A stretch of 64,000 bases of DNA from Microbacterium sp. W4I4 (GCF_030816235.1 NZ_JAUSXT010000001.1:2356001-2420000), one strand, 5' to 3'. Positions 37,063 through 46,387 are shown, counted from the first letter of the stretch. A program made the numbers and translations. The notes: generated by a model from the letters alone, not told the origin.

Positions 37063-40043
37063 CAGACGCGCACCCCCCGGTTCCGCATCTCGATCGCCTG
37101 CCGGTCGACCTCGGCGCCGAGGCTGCGCAGCACGTCGAGCACCAGGCCGATCACCGTCAGGTAGACGCCGATGTCGAAGACGGTCGACGACACGAACTCC
37201 AGATGTCCGAGGATCGGGATCTCCGCTTCCCAGACGCTGCTCTGCAGCGGCTGCATGCTGAAGAACATCGGCAGCAGCGCCGCGCCCACGGCAAGGATGA
37301 GGCCGAAGCCCAGCAGGCGACCGGCATCCGTCGGCGCCGCGGCGCCGAGCTCCCAGCGCCCGCCGGCGATGTACCGCATGACCAGGGCCATTCCCGCGAC
37401 CAGGCCACCGGCGAAGCCGCCGCCCGGCCCGTTGTGGCCGGCGAAGAGCAGGTAGATCGAGACGACGATGATCGTGTGGAAGAGCACGCGGACGATGACC
37501 TCGAGCAGGATCGAGCGGTTCTCGGCCTTCATCTGCTGCCCGCTCACGAGCCACGCGCGCGGAGCGCCGCGGTTCTCGGCGGTCTGGAAGCGCAGCCCGT
37601 CCTCGGTCTCCACCAGGGGACGGCGGGCTGTGGCGCGCCGCTTGGTCTCGGGCAGGTCGCGGGTGGCCGACAGCAGGTCCGCGCGATGCGTGACGAAGAC
37701 CAGGGATGCCACGCCCGTCGCAGCGAGCACGAGCACGCTCAGCTCCCCCATGGTGTCCCAGCCGCGCAGATCGACGAGAGCGACGTTGACGACGTTCTTG
37801 CCATGACCCAGGTCGTAGGCGAGCTGCGGGAAGTCGATCGAGATCGGATCGAACATGCGGGCCTGCGTGGCGATGATCGCCACCAGCGCCATCGTCACGC
37901 CGACGCCGATCGCGAGGACCGCGCGGGGGATGCGGCTCACGGATTCGTTGTGCTCGCCCATCCGCGAGGGCAGTCGTCGCAGCACCAGGGCGAAGGTGAC
38001 CATGGTCACCGTCTCGACGAGGATCTGGGTGAGCGCGAGGTCGGGGGCGCCGCTGGTGGCGAAGAGCACGACCATGCCGAGCCCGGTGACCGAGACCAGG
38101 ACCACGCCCGTGTAGCGCTTCTGGGCGCGCACGGCGACGATGCCCGCGATCGCCATGACCGGCGCGATCACGATCTGCGCCGGGGTGTGCCAGGCCGACA
38201 GGGCCATCCGCTCGGGCGCGGCGCCGACGAGCGCTGTCGCCTCGGCCGCGAGCAGCACGACGAAGATCGTGCCGACGTACAGCGGCAGCGAACCGCGCTG
38301 GGTGAGGCTGGTGGTGAGCACCGAGAGGCGGTCGACGCCGCGCATCACGACGTAGTACACATCGCTCGCGGTGAATCGCACCAGACGCGGATGCCGGTCC
38401 CAGCCGGAGCGGATGCTGAGCAGGAACACTCCGATGCCGAGGGCGACGGCCCCCAGCGACAGGAACAGGGCCGGCTCGAACCCGTGCCAGAGGGCAAGGT
38501 GGCCGGGCTCCGCGCTCACCTGGGCCCCTGAGTCTGTCGAAGAGCTCGAGCCTGTCGAAGAGCTCGAGCCTGTCGAAGGGTTCACCGATCGCGCATACCC
38601 CTGGAGCATGACGTCCAGTGCGGGCGCCCCGATGCCCACGGCGATGCTGAGCCCCGCCAGGATGATCGGCGATGCGAGGAATCCGACCGGCGGATCGGGC
38701 CATTCCGTCTGCGGCATATATGCCCCGGAGGCATCCTTCTTGCGCCAGAAGGCGCCCCAGAGGAACCGGCATCCGTACGCCGCGGTCAACACGGCCCCGA
38801 CGATGACGCCGATCAGAGCGACCCAGCCCCAGGCTTCACCGTGCTGCGCGTCTTCGAGGAGCGCGGCGAGGGTGGACTCCTTCGCGACGAACCCGATGGT
38901 CGGCGCGACGCCCATCATCGAGGCGATGGAGATGAACGCGGCGGTGGCCATCACGGGCGCCTGCCGACCCACGCCGGAGAGTTCGGTGATGTCTCGGGTG
39001 GAGAGCTGACGGTCGATCACGCCGACGATGAGGAACAGGGCCGACTTGAACAGCGCGTGCCCGATCACCAGTGCGAGCCCGGCGAGGGCCGCGCCGGGGG
39101 TGCCGTAGCCGATCACGACCGAGAAGAAGCCCAGCTGGCTGACGGTGCCGAAGGCGAGGATGCGCTTGAGGTCGGTCTCGCGCAGCGCCTGGATGCCACC
39201 GAGCAGCATCGTGAAGACGCCGAGGGTGATGACGATCGGCCGCCACGGTGCGGACAGCGCGAAGATCGGCGCGAAGCGCGCGATCAGGTAGATGCCCGCC
39301 TTGACCATGGCGGCGGCGTGCAGGTACGCGCTGACCGGCGTCGGCGCGGCCATCGCGCCCGGCAGCCAGAAATGGAACGGGAAGAGCGCGGACTTGGAGA
39401 TCGCACCCACGAGCAGCATCACGACGGCCGCATCCACGATCGGCCCGGTGGGCGCGATCTCGAGCATCTCGCGGATGCTGCCGGTGCCTGCGGCCACGAC
39501 CAGCAGCACCGCGCCGACGAACAGCACCAGCCCGCCGAGCGTGGTCACCAGCAGTGCCTGCAGCGCCGCACGACGGCTGGCCGCGCGGCGGCGGTAGTGG
39601 CCGATGAGCAGGTAGGACAGGATGCTGGTGAGCTCCCAGAACATGACCAGCATGATGAGGTCGTCGGTGAGAACCAGCCCGTACATCGCGCCGGCGAAGC
39701 CGAGCAGCACCCCGGCGAACTGGCCGATCTCGGCCGCATCATCGTAGAAGTACCAGCGGCAGTAGAGCAGGACGAGCGCGCCGACGCCGGTCACGATGAG
39801 CGTCAGCACCCAGCCGAGCACGTCCATGCGCATCGAGAGATGCAGCCCGAGCTGCGGAATCCATTCGTAGTCCTCGAACGGAACCGTCTTCGGGCTCAGC
39901 ACTTCGGGAGTGAGGGTGAGCGCGTGCACGAAGGCGGCGGCGGGAACCAGCGCACCGACCACGAACGCCTGTGCTCCGAGCCATCGAACCAGCACGGGGA
40001 GGAGGAGGGACCCGAGCAGGAACACGGCGAGGAGCATCAGCAT
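37062..40043 (-). CDS. mnhA: Mrp Na+/H+ antiporter subunit A with fused B domain
   Basis: 993 residues. Residues 1-830 form the NuoL-like MnhA part (MFWELTSILSYLLIGHYRRRAASRRAALQALL, FPFHFWLPGAMAAPTPVSAYLHAAAMVKAGIYLIAR) plus its MnhA-specific C-terminal helices. Residues 838-993 form an MnhB domain (FAGHNGPGGGFAGGLVAGMALV, with the GPGGGF motif), so no separate mnhB gene is needed. Residues 488-506 are a Ser/Thr/Gly insert made by a REP-like DNA repeat. The ATG at 40043 is chosen for the GAGGGAG site 6 bases upstream; an earlier TTG is weaker. First gene of the operon. Confidence 0.95.
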   Translation of the reverse strand: MLMLLAVFLLGSLLLPVLVRWLGAQAFVVGALVPAAAFVHALTLTPEVLSPKTVPFEDYEWIPQLGLHLSMRMDVLGWVLTLIVTGVGALVLLYCRWYFYDDAAEIGQFAGVLLGFAGAMYGLVLTDDLIMLVMFWELTSILSYLLIGHYRRRAASRRAALQALLVTTLGGLVLFVGAVLLVVAAGTGSIREMLEIAPTGPIVDAAVVMLLVGAISKSALFPFHFWLPGAMAAPTPVSAYLHAAAMVKAGIYLIARFAPIFALSAPWRPIVITLGVFTMLLGGIQALRETDLKRILAFGTVSQLGFFSVVIGYGTPGAALAGLALVIGHALFKSALFLIVGVIDRQLSTRDITELSGVGRQAPVMATAAFISIASMMGVAPTIGFVAKESTLAALLEDAQHGEAWGWVALIGVIVGAVLTAAYGCRFLWGAFWRKKDASGAYMPQTEWPDPPVGFLASPIILAGLSIAVGIGAPALDVMLQGYARSVNPSTGSSSSTGSSSSTDSGAQVSAEPGHLALWHGFEPALFLSLGAVALGIGVFLLSIRSGWDRHPRLVRFTASDVYYVVMRGVDRLSVLTTSLTQRGSLPLYVGTIFVVLLAAEATALVGAAPERMALSAWHTPAQIVIAPVMAIAGIVAVRAQKRYTGVVLVSVTGLGMVVLFATSGAPDLALTQILVETVTMVTFALVLRRLPSRMGEHNESVSRIPRAVLAIGVGVTMALVAIIATQARMFDPISIDFPQLAYDLGHGKNVVNVALVDLRGWDTMGELSVLVLAATGVASLVFVTHRADLLSATRDLPETKRRATARRPLVETEDGLRFQTAENRGAPRAWLVSGQQMKAENRSILLEVIVRVLFHTIIVVSIYLLFAGHNGPGGGFAGGLVAGMALVMRYIAGGRWELGAAAPTDAGRLLGFGLILAVGAALLPMFFSMQPLQSSVWEAEIPILGHLEFVSSTVFDIGVYLTVIGLVLDVLRSLGAEVDRQAIEMRNRGVRV
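38526..38580. repeat. REP-like repeat inserted in frame in mnhA
   Basis: Three copies of a CCTGTCGAAG-type unit at an 18-base period, starting at 38526 (CCCTGAGTCTGTCGAAG), 38548 (GAGCCTGTCGAAG) and 38566 (GAGCCTGTCGAAGGG). They are the reverse complement of the repeat at 15787-15805. In the protein they read as a PSTGSSSSTGSSSSTDSG linker between membrane helices. Confidence 0.85.
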
Positions 40044-40157
40044 AAGCGGCTCCCTCAAGCTCGTCGAGGCCTTCCGGCGCGGGCGGGCGATTTCGTCCAG
40101 TCTACCGGTGCGGCTCTTCGCCGGTTCCCCGGATGCGCGAATTCGTGAGTGCCGGTG

Positions 40158-40859
40158 CTACGGCAGCAGCGCCTCCAGTTGGGCCACGACGAGATCAGGG
40201 CGGGTGAGGAAGGGGTGGTGCCCGGTCGGCAGCTCGACGGCTCGAGTGGCGCGCGCAGCATGGAAGCGCTGCAGCTGCACCGAGGTACTGCGGTCCTCGC
40301 CGCAGACGATGTACGTCGAGTCGACGTCCGTCCAGCCGGCGGCGGTGGTCGGCGTCGTGAAGGCCGTGGCCGCCTGCGCCGTGACGCGGTCCCAGCCCTG
40401 TCGCTGCGTCTCGGCATCCGCATCCTGCAGGAAGCGGGCGCTGAAGGAAGCGACGTCGTAGCCGGTGACCCCGAGTGTGCCGTCGCCGTTGTCGCCGATC
40501 GACACCGGATCGGCCTCCCCGCTCATGATCGCGCCCTGGCTCTGTCCGATGTCGGGCAGATAGGACGACACGAAGAGGAGGTGCTCGACGGCCGGGTGGC
40601 GGCCGGCCTCGGCGATCACGGTGCCGCCGTAGGAGTGGCCGACGACGATGGCGGAGTCGACGCGGTCGAGCTCGGCGCGAAGCGCCGCGGCATCCGCGGC
40701 CAGACCTCCTGATACCTGCTCGGGCACGCCCTCACCGCAGGACGGCAGCGCGACTGAGCGGCTGCGGACGCCTGTGCGCTGCTCGAGCAGATCGGCAGTG
40801 CGGTGCCACCACCACTGGCCATCTCTCACCAGCGCGCCATGGACGAAGATCAGTTCCAT
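40158..40859 (-). CDS. Alpha/beta hydrolase (esterase-like)
   Basis: 233 residues of the small alpha/beta hydrolase group. MELIFVHGALVRDGQWWW is the oxyanion region, GHSYGG holds the nucleophile Ser, and the C-terminal TGHHPFLTRPDLV holds the catalytic His. A cap region around IGDNGDGTLGV may bind substrate. The ATG at 40859 has AAGGGAA upstream. Such proteins resemble methylketone/salicylate-type esterases, but nothing nearby indicates the substrate. It is transcribed in the same direction as the LacI gene, 137 bases downstream of its stop. Confidence 0.87.
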   Translation of the reverse strand: MELIFVHGALVRDGQWWWHRTADLLEQRTGVRSRSVALPSCGEGVPEQVSGGLAADAAALRAELDRVDSAIVVGHSYGGTVIAEAGRHPAVEHLLFVSSYLPDIGQSQGAIMSGEADPVSIGDNGDGTLGVTGYDVASFSARFLQDADAETQRQGWDRVTAQAATAFTTPTTAAGWTDVDSTYIVCGEDRSTSVQLQRFHAARATRAVELPTGHHPFLTRPDLVVAQLEALLP

Positions 40860-40996
40860 CGTGTTCCCTTCACAGAGCACTCGGGAGGGCGAGTCGAGAC
40901 CGTCAGTCTTCACCGCCCTGGGGTGTGGGTGGGTCCGATCGCACAGATTTCGCCGTCATTACGCTGACCGCGCACCGCACTCGGCGCGCGCACATC

Positions 40997-42073
40997 TCAG
41001 CGTGCGGGTGCCGCCGCGGTCTCGCCCTCACGGAATGTGCACGTGAAGTGCACGGACTCCCCCGGCTCGCCGGCCAGCATTCTGACGACCTGCTCCCCCG
41101 CCGCGCGGCCCTTCGCGACGGCGGGCTGCGCGATCGTCGTGAGCCGCAGAGAACCGAGCCCATCGGCGTTGATGCCGTCGAAGCCGACCACGGTGAGCTC
41201 CTCCGGCACCTTCAGCCCCAACTCCTCAGCGGCGCGGATCACACCGACGGCGAGCAGGTCGCTCTGCGCGACGACGGCCGTCGGGCGGTCGGCGCGCAGC
41301 GCGCCGCCGGCATCCGTCAGCAGCGATCGAGCGGCGACCATGCCGTCATCCACCAGGCTCGCTCCTGCGGTCACGCCCGGCGCATCCGGGTACACCTCGC
41401 GGAAGCCTGCGAGCCGGTCGAGCGTCACGTCCACCGTCGCCGCCGCGACGCGCTCGTCGGTGATCGGGCCGCGCTCGCGGTCGGCATCCAGCGGCAGGGT
41501 GACGGTCGCGACATCTGTATGCCCGAGGTGGAATACATGCCCGGCGATCTCGGCGCTCGCCCCGCGGTTGTTCAGGGTGATCCGCGGGATCCCCTCGCCG
41601 GCATCCCCCTCGATCACGACCACTGGAAGTCCGCGCTGCCGGACGATATCCAGCGCAGCGCGAGTGCGCGCCGAGCATCCGATAAGCACCAAGGCGTCCA
41701 CCGGCGCCTCGGTGATGGGCGGCGCCTCGCCCTCCTGCGGGTCATCGCGCAACAGCAGGATGCCGGCGCTCACCGCGGCGAGCGCGTCGGTCAGGCCGTC
41801 CATCATCGCCGTCGTCACCGGATCGAGGAACGCATGCCGCAGCTCTCCCCCGAGTACGACGCCGACGATGCCGCTGCGTCCGAGCCGCAGCGACGCGGCG
41901 CGCGGATCGGGGCCGGCGTAGCCCAGAGCGGATGCCGCTGCCAGCACCTTCTCGCGCGTGGCATCCGCGACATTGACCTTGCCGCTGAAGACCACGGATG
42001 CCGTCGAGGTCGACACCCCGGCTTCGCGGGCCACGTCGGCGATGGTCGCACGTCGCGGCGGAACACTGCTCAT
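40997..42073 (-). CDS. LacI-family transcriptional regulator
   Basis: 358 residues. The helix-turn-helix reads ATIADVAREAGVSTSTASVVF, with the hinge helix at VLAAASALGYAGPDPRAASL, and a periplasmic-binding-protein-like effector domain follows (ALVLIGCSART, VVVIEGD, VVGFDGINADGLGSLRLTTIAQP). It is probably a sugar-responsive repressor of the divergent MFS gene and of itself. The ATG at 42073 is leaderless, with TATCCT 6 bases upstream, and a perfect 16-bp palindrome lies between the two genes. Confidence 0.94.
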   Translation of the reverse strand: MSSVPPRRATIADVAREAGVSTSTASVVFSGKVNVADATREKVLAAASALGYAGPDPRAASLRLGRSGIVGVVLGGELRHAFLDPVTTAMMDGLTDALAAVSAGILLLRDDPQEGEAPPITEAPVDALVLIGCSARTRAALDIVRQRGLPVVVIEGDAGEGIPRITLNNRGASAEIAGHVFHLGHTDVATVTLPLDADRERGPITDERVAAATVDVTLDRLAGFREVYPDAPGVTAGASLVDDGMVAARSLLTDAGGALRADRPTAVVAQSDLLAVGVIRAAEELGLKVPEELTVVGFDGINADGLGSLRLTTIAQPAVAKGRAAGEQVVRMLAGEPGESVHFTCTFREGETAAAPAR

Positions 42074-42079
42074 GCTCCG

Positions 42080-42085
42080 AGGATA
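42080..42085 (-). promoter_or_regulatory. Leaderless promoter -10 box (lacI-type gene)
   Basis: TATCCT on the reverse strand, 6 bases before the ATG at 42073. Confidence 0.55.
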
Positions 42086-42105
42086 ACCCGATCCGGTGGA
42101 CAGGG

Positions 42106-42121
42106 ATCGAATCGATTCGAT
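42106..42121. promoter_or_regulatory. LacI-type operator
   Basis: ATCGAATCGATTCGAT is a perfect 16-bp palindrome with the central CG step typical of LacI-family operators. It touches the first base of the MFS -10 box (42121) and lies where the -35 of the lacI gene would be, so one site can repress both divergent genes. Confidence 0.85.
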
Positions 42122-42126
42122 ACCCT
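42121..42126 (+). promoter_or_regulatory. Leaderless promoter -10 box (MFS gene)
   Basis: TACCCT, 6 bases before the ATG at 42133, directly abutting the LacI-type operator. Confidence 0.6.
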
Positions 42127-42132
42127 GTTCCG

Positions 42133-43382
42133 ATGGACACCGCGCTCACCCACTCGCAGTTCGTGCGCTGGCGCGCGGCCATCTTCGCCGTCTTCCTGGC
42201 CAGCGGCCTCTCGATCGCCACGTGGGCCTCGCGTGTGCCCAGCATCGGCGCCGCGCTCGACATCGACAAGGCGCAGATCGGCCTGCTGCTGCTCGGGATG
42301 GGGATCGCCTCCATCATCGGCATCTCGACCGGTCCGCTGGTCATGGCGCGCACCGGCGCACGCCTCGGGATGCTGATCACCATGATCACGTTCGGTGCGG
42401 GCGTCTGCCTGGTGGGACTGGGCACCGACGTGTTCGGCTCGATTCCCGTCGTGGTGCTGGGCATGGTGCTTTTCGGCTTCGGCAACGGCTCGGTCGACGT
42501 GATGATGAACGTCGAGGCCACCGCCATCGAGCAGCAGATGGGCAGGACGATCCTGCCGGTGTTCCACGCCTTCTTCAGCTTCGGCACCGTGATCGGTGCG
42601 GGTGCAGGGGCGCTGGCCGCGCACCTCGGGATGAACGTCGCCGTGCACGCGGGGATCGTCAGCGCCGTGATCGTGCTGGCCGCGGTGGCCTGCTTCTTCC
42701 AGGTGCCCGTACGCGAGGCGGCGCTCGACCCCACGCCGGAGGTCACGCCGCGCTGGACCACACGGATGCACACCGCCCTCGAGGCCTGGCGCGAGCCGCG
42801 CACCTATGCACTGGGCGTGGTCATGCTCGGCATGGCGTTCGCCGAGGGCGGCGCGAACGACTGGATCGCCCTGGGCGTCGTCGAAGGCCACCACCAGGAG
42901 GCCGGGATGGGCGCACTCGCCCTGGCCGTGTTCTCGATCGGCATGACCGTCGTGCGCCTGTTCGGCGGCCCGCTGGTCGACCGCTTCGGGAGCGGGTCGC
43001 CGTGCTGCGCGTGCTGTCTGTGGCCGCTGCCGGCGGCATCCTGCTCTTCATCCTCGCCGAACCGTTCCCGCTGGTGCTGCTGGGGGCGGCGCTGTGGGGG
43101 ATCGGCGCGTCGCTCGGGTTCCCGCTGGGGATGTCGGCCGCGGCCGACGACCCGGCCAAGGCGGCCTCGCGGGTGAGCGCGGCCGCGACGATCGGCTACA
43201 TCGCGTTCCTCGGCGGCCCGCCCGTCCTCGGATTCATCGCCAACCACATCGGCCTGCTGAACACGCTGTTCATCCTGGTCGCGCTGGTCGTCATGTCGGG
43301 TCTGTTCTCGAGCGCGGCGTCGCCGCTGCGGACCGGATCGCCCGTCGCCGCAGAGCACCCCGACCCCGCGACGCGCAAGTAG
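42133..43382 (+). pseudogene. MFS transporter broken by a single-base deletion
   Basis: Frame 1 from the ATG at 42133 encodes nine or so membrane segments of an MFS permease (VRWRAAIFAVFLASGLSIATWASRV, then AFAEGGANDWIALGV) up to GGPLVDRFG near 42990. After that it reads Cys/Ser/Arg nonsense. The adjacent frame continues the family pattern from there (RVAVLRVLSVAAAGGILLFILAEPFPLVLLGAALWG) to a stop at 43382. One missing base at about 42990/42991, inside the conserved DRFGR loop, explains this. It may be a real inactivating mutation or a sequence error. The putative substrate is a sugar or similar effector of the LacI regulator. Confidence 0.88.
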
Positions 43383-43443
43383 CGTGGTGTCGACTCGTCG
43401 TGCGCGTCTCCACAGCCGTGCCCGGCGATCCGAGTAGGGAGAG

Positions 43444-44817
43444 ATGATGTCAGACGCGCTTCCCGAGGCGACACCGGAGAGCCACGGCCTGCCGGCGGCC
43501 GCAGTGCTGCGACTGATCGATGACCTGGAGCAGTCCGGGCTCGACCCGCATGCGCTGGTCATCGCGCGGCACGGTCACGTGCTGTTCCGCGGCGCCTGGC
43601 AGCCCTGGACTCCGCACACGCAATCGCTTGTCTACTCGGTCTCCAAGACATTCACGGCGATCGCCATCGGGCTGCTCGAGTCCGATGGCCTCATCGACGT
43701 CACCGCTCCCGTCGACCGCTACCTGGACCTGCCGAACCCCCACGGGCTGACTGTGCGCCATCTGCTCACGATGAACACCGGGCACAGCGCTCAGCAGGTC
43801 GAGCAGCTGCCGTTCGATGCCGCCGCACTGCTCACGACGGCGCCCGCGCACATCCCGGGGGAGCACTTCGCCTACAACTCCCCGGCGAGCTTCGCGCTCT
43901 CGGCGATCGCGACCGCCATCACCGGCCGATCGCTCACCGACCTGCTGAAGGGTCGGCTGTTCGACCCGCTGGGCATCGGCAACCGCTGGTGGAAACCACT
44001 CGACGGCATCGACGAGGGTTTCTCGGGGCTGCACCTCGACATCGGCGACCTCGCCCGGATCGGCATCGCGCTGGCGGACGACGGCGTGTTCGACGGGCGC
44101 CAGGTGATCCCTCGGGACTTCATCCGCGCCGCGACGACGCCGTGGTCGGACACCAGCGGATCCGAGAGCTCCACCTTGGACTGGACACTCGGCTACGGCT
44201 ATCAGCTCTGGCGGAGCCGGCACGGCTTCCGGCTCGACGGGGCCTACGGGCAGTTCTCGCTGATCGTCCCGGAGAGCGGGGTGGTCGTGGCGTATCAGGG
44301 TGCGACCACCCGCACGCAGGAGACCTTGAATGCGATCTGGCGGCTCGTCGAGTCGTTCCAGGACTCCGCGCTCGCGGAGGACCCCGCCGACGCATCGCGC
44401 CTGGCGGACCGCATCGCCGCGCTGGATTCGTGGCGCTCGCGCGATCGGCTGATCGTCGACGCGACGCCGGTCCCGGATGCCGCCGACTGGTCGCTCACGG
44501 ATGCCGGCGAGGGCCGCTGGATGCTGACGACGCCGCACGGGCCGATCGAGGTCGACGAGGACTGGAGTCGCACCGTGCTCGGCGATGTCGATGGCGATGT
44601 CGACGGCGACGGCCAGGAGTCGCTGGCGGTGGCCGCCAGGGGAGAGGCGCGCGCTGACGGCTCCGTCCTGGTGCACCTCGTGGTGCCCACCTCACCGCAT
44701 CGCCTGATCATCACGCGCGATGCCGAGGGGCTGCATCTCGGCTGGCACGCCGTTCCGCTGTGGGCTCCCGTGATCGACACGCTCCTCGTGCCCGAGCACG
44801 TCGCCCGCGTCTACTGA
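43444..44817 (+). CDS. Serine hydrolase, class C beta-lactamase fold
   Basis: 457 residues. The active-site SxxK is SVSKTFTAIAIGLL (about residues 75-78) and the YxN motif is YNSPASFALS. Then comes the LDIGDLARIGIALADDG segment typical of the family (PF00144). A ~130-residue C-terminal domain follows, with GDVDGDVDGDGQE, an EF-hand-like Asp-rich loop that could bind calcium. There is no signal peptide, so it is probably cytoplasmic. Members include esterases, D-aminopeptidases and beta-lactamases. Two adjacent ATGs (43444, 43447) are possible; GGGAG lies just before. Confidence 0.88.
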   Translation: MMSDALPEATPESHGLPAAAVLRLIDDLEQSGLDPHALVIARHGHVLFRGAWQPWTPHTQSLVYSVSKTFTAIAIGLLESDGLIDVTAPVDRYLDLPNPHGLTVRHLLTMNTGHSAQQVEQLPFDAAALLTTAPAHIPGEHFAYNSPASFALSAIATAITGRSLTDLLKGRLFDPLGIGNRWWKPLDGIDEGFSGLHLDIGDLARIGIALADDGVFDGRQVIPRDFIRAATTPWSDTSGSESSTLDWTLGYGYQLWRSRHGFRLDGAYGQFSLIVPESGVVVAYQGATTRTQETLNAIWRLVESFQDSALAEDPADASRLADRIAALDSWRSRDRLIVDATPVPDAADWSLTDAGEGRWMLTTPHGPIEVDEDWSRTVLGDVDGDVDGDGQESLAVAARGEARADGSVLVHLVVPTSPHRLIITRDAEGLHLGWHAVPLWAPVIDTLLVPEHVARVY

Positions 44818-44849
44818 CCCTCGCGGGTCGCCCGCCCGTCGCGACGAAG

Positions 44850-44855
44850 TAGGCT
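44850..44855 (+). promoter_or_regulatory. Leaderless promoter -10 box (nucS)
   Basis: TAGGCT, 6 bases before the GTG start at 44862. Confidence 0.6.
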
Positions 44856-44861
44856 CGTCGG

Positions 44862-45557
44862 GTGCGTCTCGTCATCGCCCGCTGCTCCGTGGATTACACC
44901 GGGCGGCTCAATGCTCACCTTCCCCTCGCCACCCGTCTGCTGGTGCACAAGGGCGACGGCAGTCTGCTCGTGCACTCCGACGGCGGCAGCTACAAGCCGC
45001 TGAACTGGATGAGTCCGCCGTGCACGCTCGCCCCCGAGGTTCCGGGCGAGGAGGAGGCCATCGCCGGCGTCGTCGAGGTGTGGCGGGTCACCCACAAGAA
45101 GACCGGCGACGCGTTGCGCGTGCAGATCTACGAGATCATCCACGACTCCAACCATGACCTCGGCATCGATCCCGGTCTGCAGAAGGACGGCGTGGAGGCC
45201 GACCTGCAGCGGCTGCTGGCCGAGCAGGTCGACCTGATCAGCGAGGGCGGCACGCTGGTGCGCCGCGAGTATCCAACGGCCATCGGTCCGGTGGACCTGA
45301 TGATCCGGGATGCCGGTGGCGCTGCCATCGCCGTGGAGGTCAAGCGCCGCGGCGACATCGACGGCGTCGAGCAGCTCACCCGCTACCTGGAGCTGCTGGG
45401 CCGCGACCCGCACCTGTCGCCCATCACGGGCGTGTTCGCCGCGCAGGAGATCAAGCCGCAGGCGCGCGTGCTGGCCGAGGATCGCGGCATCCGCTGCGTC
45501 GTGCTCGACTACGAGGACATGAAGGGCACCGAGTCCGGCGCCCCCCGCCTGTTCTAG
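44862..45557 (+). CDS. nucS: Mismatch-specific endonuclease NucS/EndoMS
   Basis: 231 residues. Actinobacteria lacking MutS/MutL use NucS to cut both strands at mismatches. The N-terminal DNA-binding/dimer half reads [42 protein letters not shown]. The C-terminal RecB-like nuclease half has [45 protein letters not shown] (the E-x-K and Q-x3-Y active-site set). The GTG start is leaderless. The last residues (GAPRLF) fit the sliding-clamp-binding tail known for the family. Confidence 0.95.
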   Translation: MRLVIARCSVDYTGRLNAHLPLATRLLVHKGDGSLLVHSDGGSYKPLNWMSPPCTLAPEVPGEEEAIAGVVEVWRVTHKKTGDALRVQIYEIIHDSNHDLGIDPGLQKDGVEADLQRLLAEQVDLISEGGTLVRREYPTAIGPVDLMIRDAGGAAIAVEVKRRGDIDGVEQLTRYLELLGRDPHLSPITGVFAAQEIKPQARVLAEDRGIRCVVLDYEDMKGTESGAPRLF

Positions 45558-45583
45558 CCCCCCGCGTCCCACCCCTCTCCCCT

Positions 45584-45666
45584 GTCGACAGCACGGGACC
45601 TCGCCGAGCGCACGGATTCTTCACGCGGACAGCCCGTGCACTCGACAGCATCCCGTGCACTCGGCG
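45584..45666. repeat. Intergenic repeat with two interleaved inverted pairs
   Basis: GTCGACAGCACGGG (45584-45597) matches the complement of 45633-45646 at 12 of 14 bases. CGCCGAGCGCACGG (45602-45615) matches that of 45653-45666 at 13 of 14. All four arms share GCACGG/CCGTGC, so several alternative pairings are possible. It lies between nucS and the HAD gene. Confidence 0.72.
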
Positions 45667-45705
45667 CATCTCGCCACGGTCGCGGGGCGCGCGCGGCCGC
45701 AGCCA

Positions 45706-45711
45706 TAGGCT
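45706..45711 (+). promoter_or_regulatory. Leaderless promoter -10 box (HAD gene)
   Basis: TAGGCT, 6 bases before the ATG at 45718; the same box as nucS. Confidence 0.55.
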
Positions 45712-45717
45712 GGATGC

Positions 45718-46387
45718 ATGTCTGAATCGTCCTACTCCTGCATCCTCTGGGACGTCGACGGCACCATCGCCGACGCGTCGGCCGGCATCCTCCCGCGACT
45801 GCGTCAGGTCTTCGCCTCCTACGGGCTCGCCGACCCCGACCCCGCCGAGCTGTCGCTGTGGATCGGTCCGCCCATGTACGAATCGTTCCGGCTGCGCGCC
45901 GGCATGAGCGATGCGCAGTCGCACGAGGCGGTCGACCGCTATCGCGAGCTCGCGGCGGCCGACGGCTACGCGTCATCCGTCGATCTCTACCCAGGGGGTC
46001 GCCGAGGTGCTGCGCGCGGTGCAGGATGCCGGCATCCCGCAGTCCACGGCCAGCACCAAGCCCGAGAACCAGGTGCAGGCGATCCTCGAGCACTACGCAC
46101 TGATGGATATGTTCACCGCGATCTCGGGCGCTCGCCCCGGACCTGACGGCCGCACCGACGGCAAGTCGTTCGTGATCGCGCAGGCGCTGGAGCGGATGCG
46201 GGCGGCCGGCGTCGACACCTCCCGTCCCGTGCTCGTGGGCGATCGTCAGCACGACGTCGAGGGCGGCGCAGAGCACGGCATCCCGGTGATCTTCGTCGGC
46301 TGGGGATTCGGCGAGCCCGATGAGGCCGACGGCGCACTGGCGCACGTGACGAGCCCCGCCGAGCTGCAGAGCCTGCTGCTCGGCTGA
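45718..46387 (+). pseudogene. HAD-family phosphatase (Gph-like) broken by a one-base insertion
   Basis: The first frame gives a HAD N-terminus, CILWDVDGTIADASAGI (nucleophile and acid Asp), then IGPPMYESF and YASSVDLYPG. After the five-G run at 45994-45998 it turns to Arg/Gly nonsense. The next frame carries on correctly with VAEVLRAVQDAGIPQSTASTKPENQVQAIL, DGKSFVIAQAL and VLVGDRQHDVEGGAEHGI (motif IV). Removing one G restores a ~222-residue phosphoglycolate-phosphatase-like enzyme. It may be slippage in the genome or in the sequencing. Confidence 0.88.

Noticed and set aside
45994..45998. Programmed ribosomal frameshift in the HAD gene
   Set aside because: There is no downstream stimulatory structure or known precedent in this family; a homopolymer error or mutation is simpler.
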